Of a stretch of DNA of 64,000 bases, positions 25,317-33,597 are shown piece by piece. A program made the translations under genes and the position numbers. The notes below the pieces were generated by a model. That model ran no database searches and was not told the origin of the DNA. It was given only the letters and a program-made list of their open reading frames with translations. Each line of letters begins with the position of its first letter. Positions within the stretch are counted from its first letter, which is position 1. This stretch comes from UBA10347 sp905182135. Lineage in GTDB: Bacteria; Actinomycetota; Acidimicrobiia; Acidimicrobiales; UBA10347. The DNA is taken from contig CAWUSE010000004.1 in NCBI GenBank assembly GCA_963925805.1, positions 1-64,000 of the forward strand, given 5' to 3'.

Positions 25317-26522
25317 CTAGAAACGGTCGCTGCGAGGCGTCACTGGATTCGGATCCATTTGCAGGTGCAGCTGGTCTCCTGTGTATGGGTTGGCGCGAGC
25401 GAACTCTTCGTTCAGTTCTACGCCAAGACCTGGCGCGGTCGGCGGAATGACATGGCCGTCTTCGAACTGCATCGGGGTCACCAACAGGTCAGCATGAATA
25501 CCGGACCAGTCGCGGATGCTCTCAAGGATCAAAAAGTTTGGAGAGCAGGTGGCGAGTTGCACGTTCGCTGCACCCACGATTGGCCCGCAATAAAGATGAG
25601 GAGCAAGCTGGGCTCCATTAGCTTCGGCCAAGGCGCCGATCTTCTTGGCTTCGAGTAGCCCTCCGACCCGACCCAGATTCATCTGCAGAATGGATGCTGC
25701 TTTCAGCTCGAGCAAGCGAGCGAACTCGGCCTTGGTGGTGAGCCGCTCGCCAGTAGCGATCGGGATGGTCGTTTGGGAAGCGACTTTGGCCATCTCGGCC
25801 GGATTGTCGGGCGGGACGGGTTCCTCGAACCACAGCGGGTCGTACTGCTCGAGACGTCGGGCCAGTCGCAAGGCACCGGATGCAGTGAATTGCCCATGGG
25901 TCCCGAACAAGATGTCTGCTTTTGTTCCAACAGCCTCGCGGACCGCAGCGACCATGCGCTCGCACAGGTCCAGCCGTTCGAGCGTGGGTTGGTGTCCGTC
26001 GAATGCAGAGTAGGGGCCAGCCGGGTCGAACTTGACCGCAGTGAAGCCGCGGCTGACCTCGAACGCGGCGCGTTCGGCCGCAGTGTCGGGGTCGCTGTAG
26101 ATGTCGGCGGTGTCGTGTGGCTCGGGGTACAGATAGGTGTAGGAACGAAGCGTGTCGTGGACCCGGCCGCCAAGCAGCTGGTAGGCAGGCTGGTCGACTT
26201 CCTTACCGATGATGTCCCAGCAAGCCATTTCGAGCGCGCTGACACAGCCCATCAGCGATATATCTGGTCGATGAGAGAAGCCCGAGCCGAGACACCTATG
26301 CCAGAAACGCTCGATCTCGAAGGGGTTGTTGCCGATCAGGTGTCGTTCGGCGATATCGCGGATCATGACGGGAACAACGTCGGGCCCAAAGGTCGCGCCG
26401 TAGTGCTCGCCGTAACCGACGACACCAGTGTTGGTGACCAGCTTGATGAAGATGAAGTATTCACCACCGAACTCGCCTGGGCGATTACCAACAACGAATG
26501 TCTCGAGTTCTTCGATGTGCAT
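25317..26522 (-). CDS. Mandelate racemase/galactonate dehydratase-like enolase-superfamily enzyme
   Basis: 401-aa sugar-acid or hydroxyacid dehydratase-like protein. The N-terminal capping domain runs to about 120; the barrel carries AVKFDPAGPYS near 185, WFEEPVPPDN near 245, ATGERL near 270 and the His region LAPHLYCGPIVGAANVQLA near 320. The Glu ligands in FEEP and TGER are present. At the position of the first metal-ligand Asp (DFHGR in DgoD-type enzymes) this protein has FGTHGQ, so Gly appears to replace Asp, and QPD is replaced by QMN. The ATG overlaps the stop of an alcohol dehydrogenase remnant (TAATG). Confidence 0.87.
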   Translation of the reverse strand: MHIEELETFVVGNRPGEFGGEYFIFIKLVTNTGVVGYGEHYGATFGPDVVPVMIRDIAERHLIGNNPFEIERFWHRCLGSGFSHRPDISLMGCVSALEMACWDIIGKEVDQPAYQLLGGRVHDTLRSYTYLYPEPHDTADIYSDPDTAAERAAFEVSRGFTAVKFDPAGPYSAFDGHQPTLERLDLCERMVAAVREAVGTKADILFGTHGQFTASGALRLARRLEQYDPLWFEEPVPPDNPAEMAKVASQTTIPIATGERLTTKAEFARLLELKAASILQMNLGRVGGLLEAKKIGALAEANGAQLAPHLYCGPIVGAANVQLATCSPNFLILESIRDWSGIHADLLVTPMQFEDGHVIPPTAPGLGVELNEEFARANPYTGDQLHLQMDPNPVTPRSDRF

Positions 26523-26785
26523 TAGTCGGTTCCTGTCGTGTCGGCCTGGTGGAACAGGATCATATTGCGAACGGCGTGGCCGTTCTTGGCTGAGTCGATG
26601 GCCTCGTTGATTTGGTCAATGGGGTAGGTGCAAGTGATCAACTCGTCTAGCAACAGCTCGCCGCTTTGCTGCTTGGAGATGAGTTCGAGAATACCGATGC
26701 GAATGGTTGAGGTCGCCATCGTCGATCCGAGGATCGACTGGTTCATGGCAGCCACGGTGACCGGGTCGATGCTTGCCGGCGTCAA
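26522..26785 (-). pseudogene. C-terminal remnant of a zinc-type alcohol dehydrogenase
   Basis: Only about 86 residues remain. The segment from NQSILGSTMATSTIRI to DELITCTYPIDQINEAIDSA and HAVRNMILFH matches the end of medium-chain alcohol dehydrogenases (about 360 aa). The zinc-binding and NAD-binding parts are absent; an in-frame stop lies just upstream of the TTG at 26785. Upstream sequence belongs to an unrelated DUF1499 gene, so this is a deletion remnant. Its stop overlaps the following gene's ATG, which shows it was once first or middle in an operon with the enolase-superfamily gene. Confidence 0.8.
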
Positions 26786-26842
26786 CGGCCATCATGTCGA
26801 TCTTCAAAACCGCAGGTCAGAGTCTGAATTTTTCGAGAGTTG

Positions 26843-27202
26843 CTACAGCTTGGCCTTGATCTGGGGCACCAGTGCCGCCAGGCGCTTTCGGTTTACACCC
26901 AGGTCGCTCTTTCCGACACGTGATGCGCTACGGAAGTGGATCTTCTTGTCGTCGGCATCAATCAGGAACGACACGTCGTCTTTGAAGCGAAAGATCATTG
27001 AGACGAACACGGCATCAATGCGGTTTTCGGACCGATTTGTGATCGTGGCGCGAGCCGACGACTCGATGACCTGGGCGATTGCATTGATCGCGGCGTCGGT
27101 AGGGCCGTCGTAGTCGAGCGCTTCGATGTAGTGCTCGGTGTCGGATGGGTTTTCCTGCGAACAAACACAGTTTGGCGACGAAGGGCACCGGTCAAGTTTC
27201 AT
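26843..27202 (-). CDS. DUF1499 domain protein
   Basis: 119 aa beginning MKLDRCPSSPNCVCSQ, the hallmark Cys-Pro-Ser-Ser-Pro-Asn-Cys-Val start of DUF1499, with the later VFVSMIFRFKDDVSFLID and IHFRSASRVGKSDLGVNRKR segments also conserved. The family has no assigned biochemical role. It diverges from the HNH gene at 27317. Confidence 0.88.
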   Translation of the reverse strand: MKLDRCPSSPNCVCSQENPSDTEHYIEALDYDGPTDAAINAIAQVIESSARATITNRSENRIDAVFVSMIFRFKDDVSFLIDADDKKIHFRSASRVGKSDLGVNRKRLAALVPQIKAKL

Positions 27203-27316
27203 GCTTCAACACTACTGGCTAAGGCTCAGCCCACTTCTTGGTGCGCCGATTGGTCCAGTGCGACAGAATGGTGGCTGCACGCACGGACCGAAGATCGCAG
27301 ACAAAGGAGGACGGCC

Positions 27317-27820
27317 ATGTCTGTATTGCTATTGAATGCCTCCTATGAACCGCTGACTCTCGTCTCGTGGAAGCGAGCAATGACACTGGTTATAAGCGGC
27401 CGGGCCGAGATGGTTGAGCAGGCGGGAGACCGCGTTGTGCGGTCGGCTGGTGGGGCAGAGTTTCCGCTGCCACATGTGGTTCGACTCATGACAATGGTGA
27501 CGTTCGCAGGGATGCGGGCGCGTCGTTCGCATCGCTTTTCGAAATCGGCGTTGAGCGCTCGCGATGATCACCGCTGCCAGGTCACCAAGTGCGACGAGCG
27601 CGGCTCGACGATCGATCATCTCGTTCCCCGCTCTCGTGGCGGTGAGACATCATGGGAGAACTGTGTGCTCATGTGCCCAGCGCACAATTCGCGCAAGGGC
27701 GACAAGCTACTCGGCGAACTCGGCTGGAAGTTGGAGCGACGCCCGAGTGCACCCGTTGGTGCCATCATGCTCACACCGGCCCGCAGCTCCGAATGGAGTC
27801 GATGGGTTGTACCTGCCTGA
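27317..27820 (+). CDS. HNH endonuclease-domain protein
   Basis: 167 aa starting MSVLLLNASYEPLTLVSW, after an excellent AAAGGAGG ribosome binding site at 27303-27310; the frame is open further upstream but that part is not needed. The HNH fold is complete: CQVTKCDERGSTIDHLVPRS with Cys/Cys and His, then WENCVLMCPAHNSRKGDK. Proteins of this exact layout are widespread in actinobacteria and cyanobacteria as stand-alone genes, with no restriction partner; none is nearby here. Role unknown, presumably DNA cleavage or repair. Confidence 0.92.
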   Translation: MSVLLLNASYEPLTLVSWKRAMTLVISGRAEMVEQAGDRVVRSAGGAEFPLPHVVRLMTMVTFAGMRARRSHRFSKSALSARDDHRCQVTKCDERGSTIDHLVPRSRGGETSWENCVLMCPAHNSRKGDKLLGELGWKLERRPSAPVGAIMLTPARSSEWSRWVVPA

Positions 27821-27924
27821 TTTGGTCATGCGAGTACTGCGCTGAAGAAGGTTTTGGATGGGCATTTTCGGGCTCCTGACTTGGCGCGTTCGGCACGGGA
27901 CCGTTGTATGCGCAAAGATCAGGC

Positions 27925-29448
27925 ATGGGTAATAACGGAAACGCTCGCGTCGTCGTGGCCATGATGGAACACGAGACCAATACCTTCTCACCGGTCCCGA
28001 CACCGCTGGAACGGTTCGGTCGAGGTGGTTTCGGGGTGCCTGAGGGGACGGCCGCGTATGAGCGATTTAAGGGTACGGGCACCGGAATTGGTGGCTTGCT
28101 CGATGTTGCCGATGGAGCGGGCTGGGACATTGTCACGCCGATCGCCGGTAACGCAGCGCCTAGCGGGAAGGTGCAGGCCGAGGCCTACAACTACATGAGC
28201 GACCAGATTTGTGCTGCGGTCGAGGCTGGCTGCGATGCAGTCATGCTGGATCTGCACGGCGCAATGGTGGCCGAGACAACAACCGATGGCGAAGGGACGC
28301 TGTTGGCGCGTATCCGATCGATAGCGCCTGACATACCAATTGCGATCAGCCTTGACCTGCACGCCAACATGACCGACGCGATCGTGGATAACTGCACGGT
28401 GTTGGTTGGCTACAAAACCTATCCACATCTGGACATGTACGAAGCTGGTGAGCACGCCGGTCAGCTCCTTGTGCGGGTTATGGCTGGCGAGATCGACCCT
28501 GTCATGGTGTGGGGCAGCCGCCCGATCCTGGCCCAGACTCTGCGTATGGGCCACGAGGATGAACCAATGGGTCCGTTGCTCGAGATGGCCCGCCTTCAAG
28601 AGTCGCGCGGCATGTTGGCATCGTCAGTCTTTGGCGGTTTCCCGCTCGCTGATATCTGGCACGCTGGACTCTCCGTTGTCACGATCGCTGACAACGACGA
28701 GGCCAAGGCCGAAGAGGCCCGTGACGTATTACTTGACGCAGCTTGGGCCGAGCGAGCCGAATTCATGTTTGAGAGCGAGCCGCTTGCCGAAACAATCGCT
28801 AAGGCGAAAGCGATGGAGGACGGGCCAATCATCCTGCTCGATCACGCTGATAATGCGGCGTCGGGCGGAACTCAGGACACGGTTGCTGTCTTAGCCGAGG
28901 TAATTGAGCAAGGGCTTGAAGATGTGGCGGTGTTCGCGATTTGTGACCCTGTCGCTGTTCAGCAGATGACTGATGCGGGCGTCGGCAACAACATCACGCT
29001 CGATCTTGGCGGCAAGACCGATATGCCAGCGATTGGGCGAGTTGGCGAGCCGCTCTTGGTGACTGGGCGTATACGAGCGCTGACGGACGGACAATTTGTC
29101 GTCACGGTGCCGATGGGGCGCGGTACACAGATGGACATGGGTCCAACGGCAGTCCTCGAGGTCGGGTCGGTGCGGATCGTCGTGATCTCGCGCAATGTCG
29201 AGCCTTGGGATCCGGGCTGCTTCCGCAGTGTGGGCATTGAACCGACTCAAATGAGGTATCTCATCTTGAAGTCTCGTATTCACTATCGGGCTGGCTTCCA
29301 TGACATTTCGACACGCGACATTCCGTGTAACGGTGTAGGCGTTACCAGTTCTGACAACAGCCTGTTCACGTTTGAGAATGTCCGGCGCCCGATTTACCCA
29401 TTGGACGAGAACGTAACCGCGACGCCGGAGTATCGGCACGAACCCTAG
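27925..29448 (+). CDS. M81-family (MlrC/microcystinase-C-like) metallopeptidase
   Basis: 507 aa. The N-terminus VVVAMMEHETNTFSPVPTPL carries the Glu-His pair of the family; LDLHGAMVAE and LDLHANMTDAIVDNC near residues 110-150 are the other conserved metal-site blocks, and GYKTYPHLDMYEAGEHA follows. The C-terminal domain contains IILLDHADNAASGGTQD. The ATG at 27925 with AGG upstream is preferred to the TTG at 27904. MlrC-like proteins cleave small peptides, but most have unknown substrates. It is followed by a damaged LysR gene that could once have regulated it. Confidence 0.9.
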   Translation: MGNNGNARVVVAMMEHETNTFSPVPTPLERFGRGGFGVPEGTAAYERFKGTGTGIGGLLDVADGAGWDIVTPIAGNAAPSGKVQAEAYNYMSDQICAAVEAGCDAVMLDLHGAMVAETTTDGEGTLLARIRSIAPDIPIAISLDLHANMTDAIVDNCTVLVGYKTYPHLDMYEAGEHAGQLLVRVMAGEIDPVMVWGSRPILAQTLRMGHEDEPMGPLLEMARLQESRGMLASSVFGGFPLADIWHAGLSVVTIADNDEAKAEEARDVLLDAAWAERAEFMFESEPLAETIAKAKAMEDGPIILLDHADNAASGGTQDTVAVLAEVIEQGLEDVAVFAICDPVAVQQMTDAGVGNNITLDLGGKTDMPAIGRVGEPLLVTGRIRALTDGQFVVTVPMGRGTQMDMGPTAVLEVGSVRIVVISRNVEPWDPGCFRSVGIEPTQMRYLILKSRIHYRAGFHDISTRDIPCNGVGVTSSDNSLFTFENVRRPIYPLDENVTATPEYRHEP

Positions 29449-29481
29449 AAGTGCTTACGTTGTGATCTGTAAGATCCGCAC

Positions 29482-29964
29482 GTGCGGCTCGATACCGATT
29501 CGTTACGAAACCTACGAGCAATCGTAGAGTCCGGGAGCTTTACTGGGGCAGTATCGCGCTTGCATCTGACCCAGTCGGCTGTTAGTCGGAAGATCAAACG
29601 GCTCGAAGAGCGGCTGGGCCACGCTCTGCTCGTGCGCAATGGGAAAACGATTGAACCAACTCAGATGGGCCACGAACTTTTGGCCCATGCCGAACGCATC
29701 TTGGCGGCACACGACGATGCTGTTGCCAGCCTGAAGTTACGCGAATTGACCGGCACCGTCCGTCTGGGATGCAACGATGAGCCGCAGATCGGTCAGGTTG
29801 CAGACATCATCAGCGGAACCGGTGTCATTGCTGCGGTAGAAGCTGGGCTCGGCGTAGCCGTGCTCAACGAGAAGCAGCCGGTTACTGCAAATAGCGCCAT
29901 CCGAGGTGAAGAACTTGGCCTACCCGAGGGTCTGCCCGAGGAAGATCCCGAGCAGGGCAAATGA
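29482..29964 (+). pseudogene. LysR-type regulator with an internal in-frame deletion
   Basis: 160 aa against about 300 for the family. Residues 1-60 are an intact helix-turn-helix (SFTGAVSRLHLTQSAVSRKIKRLEERLG) and 60-98 the linker helix up to LTGTVRLGCNDE. Residue 100 onward jumps to IISGTGVIAAVEAGLGVAVLN, which normally lies near residue 215-235. About 115 codons of the effector domain are missing, yet the reading frame continues to a stop. It could be a decayed gene or a DNA-binding-only protein. GTG start at 29482. Confidence 0.75.
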
Positions 29965-29997
29965 CCACACGTCACGTTTTCGCCACCACCCCGTACG

Positions 29998-31356
29998 GTG
30001 TGGCTGGTGATCGAGAGCTCGGGGTTTCCAATAACCGAGCCCACACCAGGGCTTAACGAGCTCGGCGATATCGGCCAACCATTGCTCAAGCGAACGTCGG
30101 TAGCCACTGCGACGTGGGCGTTATTCGTCGGCTTGGCCCTGGTCATGGTCGGCAACGGTCTCAACGGGTCCGTCGTTGGCCTACGAAGCGACGCTGCGGG
30201 CTTTGACGCAACAGTCATCAGCGTCATCATGGCTGCGTATTTTGCGGGTTTTCTTGCGGGCACGGTGTGCGCAGAGAGCGCACTGAAGTCAGTCGGTCAT
30301 ATCCGAGTTTTCGCTGCGCTTGCATCGATCGCATCCAGTGTCGTGCTTGTCCAAGCCCTCTCGGTAAACGCACCGACCTGGATGTTCACGAGGTTCTTAT
30401 TCGGTGCATGCATGGCCGGTATCTATGTGGTGGTGGAATCATGGTTGAACGGTCTTGCAACCAACACCACGCGTGGACGTATTTTGTCTGTCTACATGAT
30501 CGTGTCCATGGGCGGGGTTGGGGCTGGCCAGTTGCTGTTGAACGTGAACGATTCGTCGGGCTTCACACTGTTCATCATCATTTCGGTTCTGGTCTCGATA
30601 TCGCTGGTGCCTGTCACACTGTCGGCATCGAGTGCGCCACCATTGGTCACTCCTGAGTCGATGGGGTTGCGAATTTTAATCCAGCGTGTGCCCACTGGCG
30701 TGGTGTCCTCGTTCTTTGGTGGGGCCGGGGCCGGAGCCTTACTAGGGATGGGAGCGGTCTATGGCTCCAGCGTCGGCATGCAGGCTGGGCGGCTGTCGTT
30801 ATTCTTGCTCGCTCCCATGGTGGGAGCGTTGCTCTTCCAGTGGCCGATCGGGTGGCTGTCTGACAAACTGCCCCGACGTGCCGTGCTCTTTGGCGTGTCG
30901 GTTGCTGCTGCGCTGACACCATTGGTGGCGCTGGCGGTTCCTGCCCTTTCGCCGTTCGCCCTTGTCGCGATGGTGTTGTTGGGCGGGTCGTTGTTCCCGT
31001 TCTATTCGCTGACTATTGCTCATACGAACGACTGGCTTGAAGCCAAAGAAATCCTGAGTGCAAGCGGCACCTTGGTCCGTATCAATGGCACTGGAGCGGT
31101 GACCGGCCCGCTGCTAGCTGGTTCGTTGATGTCAGCTTTTGGACCCCGCCTTTTCTTCTGGTCCTTAAGTGCCATCTTCTGTGCTGCAGCCGTGTTCATC
31201 TTGGGCCGCATCGTTTCCAAGGATCCGTTGCCTCGTGAACGTCAACGTCGCTACGCTCCGATGCCTGTGCGGGCGCTTTCGGGCGCAACGAACCTGATCC
31301 CTCGGCGGCGGCGCAACGACGCAGGAATCCCGTCCGGGAAAATGGTTAACAAGTAG
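29998..31356 (+). CDS. MFS transporter
   Basis: 452 aa with about twelve membrane segments from residue 38 (TATWALFVGLALVMVGNGLNGSVVGLR) to about 408, and a basic cytoplasmic tail. The loop between helices 10 and 11 and the GLNG motif of helix 1 resemble YcaD-type MFS proteins. The GTG at 29998 is the track start; a GTG at 30007 is equally possible. Lies directly after the damaged LysR gene. Substrate unknown. Confidence 0.87.
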   Translation: MWLVIESSGFPITEPTPGLNELGDIGQPLLKRTSVATATWALFVGLALVMVGNGLNGSVVGLRSDAAGFDATVISVIMAAYFAGFLAGTVCAESALKSVGHIRVFAALASIASSVVLVQALSVNAPTWMFTRFLFGACMAGIYVVVESWLNGLATNTTRGRILSVYMIVSMGGVGAGQLLLNVNDSSGFTLFIIISVLVSISLVPVTLSASSAPPLVTPESMGLRILIQRVPTGVVSSFFGGAGAGALLGMGAVYGSSVGMQAGRLSLFLLAPMVGALLFQWPIGWLSDKLPRRAVLFGVSVAAALTPLVALAVPALSPFALVAMVLLGGSLFPFYSLTIAHTNDWLEAKEILSASGTLVRINGTGAVTGPLLAGSLMSAFGPRLFFWSLSAIFCAAAVFILGRIVSKDPLPRERQRRYAPMPVRALSGATNLIPRRRRNDAGIPSGKMVNK

Positions 31357-31716
31357 CGAGTCAGGGCTGGAGCTTTCGCTGTGTGGACGATTGGTGGGAA
31401 CCGATTGGTGGGGCACTCCTAGTCTGGGGCTATCTGCCTCCTCCACCACGACAAGCAATCAACGTCTGGGTACTGCCCAGCAAAGAGGGGCCAAGTTGGT
31501 GACGTGGCCGCTTTTTGCGAGACAGTTCATCGACTGCTGTCGTTGAACCCCACGGACGACGAGGCATGGCGCGAAGTTCTCGATGCCGGGCTGGTGAGGA
31601 ATACACATGACTATGTCCGTGAGCGGGCGGTGCAGATAGAGCTCTGGTTCGGTATGTCCATAACTGGATCATGACCCTGATCAGTGAAGCATGCAGCATG
31701 TACTAGGTTTCGATTT
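31357..31716. other. Intergenic region with a possible gene remnant
   Basis: A rightward frame from about 31441 to the TGA at 31678 reads a coherent segment (TDDEAWREVLDAGLVRNTHD, then VRERAVQIELWFGM) but has no good start or ribosome binding site. It may be the tail of a lost gene. Nothing else supported. Confidence 0.35.
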
Positions 31717-32604
31717 GTGAAGGTACGGATCGGCGTCGCAGCAGGCGTAGGCGCATCAGATGATGCTTATGGTTTTCTCCGGTTGGTCGATGCGCTCGAT
31801 GACCTGGGCTACGACTCGATTTGGGTTCCCGACGTCATCACCACGTCGATCTTTGATCCGATCTCGGCGCTGAGCATCGCGGCCGGGCGTCGCGATCGCC
31901 TCAAGGTCGGGACCCACCTCATTGTCCCCGGGCGTGACCCGGTAAGGCTCGCAAAAGAACTGGCAACGCTCGATCAGCTGAGTGACGGCCGTCTGCTGCT
32001 GCTATTTGTGCTCGGGCTCAAACAAGCGCACGAGCTTGATGCTCAATCCGTTGTTGCATCAGAACGTTCGGCAATGCTTGAAGAGTCAATGCACATCATG
32101 CGAACGTTGTGGTCGGGCGAACCGCTTGAGCATCAGGGTCGGTTTTATACCTATAACGGCGTTGAGCTGGCAGTCCAGCCGAAGCAGGATCCGCTTGAGG
32201 TCTGGTTGGGTGGTCAGGTGCCTGCGTCCCTGCGACGGTGTGGGCGTATTGGCGAAGGTTGGATGCCAGGCCTGTGTTCGCCTGAAGAGGCTGCCGAGAT
32301 GCGCGAAGACGTGCTGGTCGAGGCAGCCGCTGCTGGGCGAGAAATTGACGATGAGCACTTCGGCATGAACCTGTCATGGGTTGACGGACCGATGAGTGAC
32401 GAGCTTCTGGCGAGTGTTGAGGCTCGCCGACCAGGGTTTGACCCAGCACATACTATTGGATGTGGGGCGTCAGGCCTGGCTGAGCGCATGCACGCATTCC
32501 TTGATGTTGGATTCTCGAAGTTCGTGATTCGACCGGCCGAGCCGCCCACCGATTGGGCGGCTGCGGTCGAATCTGTTTCCGAAGTCCTTACCCTGCAGAA
32601 CTGA
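31717..32604 (+). CDS. LLM-class (probably F420-dependent) oxidoreductase
   Basis: 295 aa from the GTG at 31717 (VKVRIGVAAGVGA). Typical luciferase-like TIM-barrel segments are LDDLGYDSIWVPDVITTSIFDPI, GTHLIVPGRDPVRLAKELATLDQLSDGRL and QPKQDPLEVWLGGQVPASLRR. The residues used to separate F420 from FMN users are not decisive by eye, but F420 is common in this phylum. One of four such genes in the window. Substrate unknown. Confidence 0.87.
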   Translation: MKVRIGVAAGVGASDDAYGFLRLVDALDDLGYDSIWVPDVITTSIFDPISALSIAAGRRDRLKVGTHLIVPGRDPVRLAKELATLDQLSDGRLLLLFVLGLKQAHELDAQSVVASERSAMLEESMHIMRTLWSGEPLEHQGRFYTYNGVELAVQPKQDPLEVWLGGQVPASLRRCGRIGEGWMPGLCSPEEAAEMREDVLVEAAAAGREIDDEHFGMNLSWVDGPMSDELLASVEARRPGFDPAHTIGCGASGLAERMHAFLDVGFSKFVIRPAEPPTDWAAAVESVSEVLTLQN

Positions 32605-32773
32605 TTATTGTCTCAAGGTCTCTGCTAGCGCTCCGGGATTGCTCCATGTTGGGCTGGTTGAGTTGTGCTTCGCCAAACAGCTTGTTCCGAAGCCCAGTTC
32701 TTGTTTGAGTGGGCGCCAGATTCCAATTCAGGCTGACTCGGGGCCTATCGAGATCCTGACGTGTAGCGAGTGG

Positions 32774-33358
32774 TCATAGGAGAGGCGCAATCCCTGAAAC
32801 CGTTGAAGGTCGGTTGAATACTTCGTCGAGCATCGGGACAAATTCTTCAAGCGCCATGTTGTCGTAGTTGGGATCGAAGCAGTTTTGGTCGTATTCGGCA
32901 CAGAAGTTGGCGCAAGTGTCGTAATACGGACTGTCGGTGTAACGATCCCGTGCGTCGCGGTCGCCGCCCAGGTGGTGGAAGTAGTAATACCCCTGGAAGA
33001 TGCCGTGGTGCTTGATGATCCAGTGCGTCTCGTCGTCGACATACGGTGCCAGGAGTGCTGCTGCTGCATCGCTGTGGTTCTCGGGAGCAAAGGCATCGGC
33101 GACGTCGTGCAACACGGCGCCCACGACAAGGTCGATCCGTTCGCCATTGCGGAACGCACGTGTTGCTGACTGCAACGAGTGGTCGTAGCGATCGATCTGA
33201 TAACCAAGGGTCGGGCCCTTGAGCATGCCGAGCATGACCGTCAGGTTGCTGACGAGCGCAGCGCGTGCATGTTTTTCGAACTGGGGGGTCAACATTTCGT
33301 AGTCCGCCTGATCGCCATCTTGCATCGAGGTCCAAGAAACTGTGCGGGCATTATTCAT
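32774..33358 (-). CDS. HD-domain protein of the mixed-valence diiron oxygenase type (PhnZ/TmpB/MIOX-like)
   Basis: 194 aa. Metal ligands of the HD oxygenases are all visible in order: His60 (YDHSLQSA), His84-Asp85 (VLHDVAD), His95 (ENHSDAA), His117/118 (IKHHGIFQ) and Asp157 (EYDQNCFDPNY). The short KHHGIFQGYY and the late EYD resemble MIOX/PhnZ-type enzymes that cleave C-C or C-P bonds using a diiron site rather than phosphohydrolases. A PhyH-type Fe/2-oxoglutarate hydroxylase lies upstream on the same strand. That hydroxylase-plus-HD pairing is the logic of PhnY-PhnZ and TmpA-TmpB phosphonate oxidation, so a related two-step oxidation is likely; the substrate is inferred, not shown. Confidence 0.8.
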   Translation of the reverse strand: MNNARTVSWTSMQDGDQADYEMLTPQFEKHARAALVSNLTVMLGMLKGPTLGYQIDRYDHSLQSATRAFRNGERIDLVVGAVLHDVADAFAPENHSDAAAALLAPYVDDETHWIIKHHGIFQGYYYFHHLGGDRDARDRYTDSPYYDTCANFCAEYDQNCFDPNYDNMALEEFVPMLDEVFNRPSTVSGIAPLL

Positions 33359-33597
33359 TGGGCTTGTCCAGACGTGTGAGCGACGAGTGAAGTGGCGTCG
33401 GCGAAGGCGAAGTAGGTAGCAGGCAGATGACGGGAACCACCCGAGCTGTTACATGCCCAACGCGAGAGTCGGGCTTGGTGGCGGAAGAAGGATTGCATGG
33501 CGCCTGTTCTGAACATGGGCGGTTGAGGTTCGAGAGCCAGAAACTGCACCGTGTCCCCAAGGTCGTGGGGCCCTTAAAGTACGCCGTGTCAGCGGGC

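Noticed and set aside
31441..31680. Rightward frame of about 75 codons before the LLM gene
   Set aside because: Coherent sequence but no initiation signal and no recognised family; listed only as a possible remnant.
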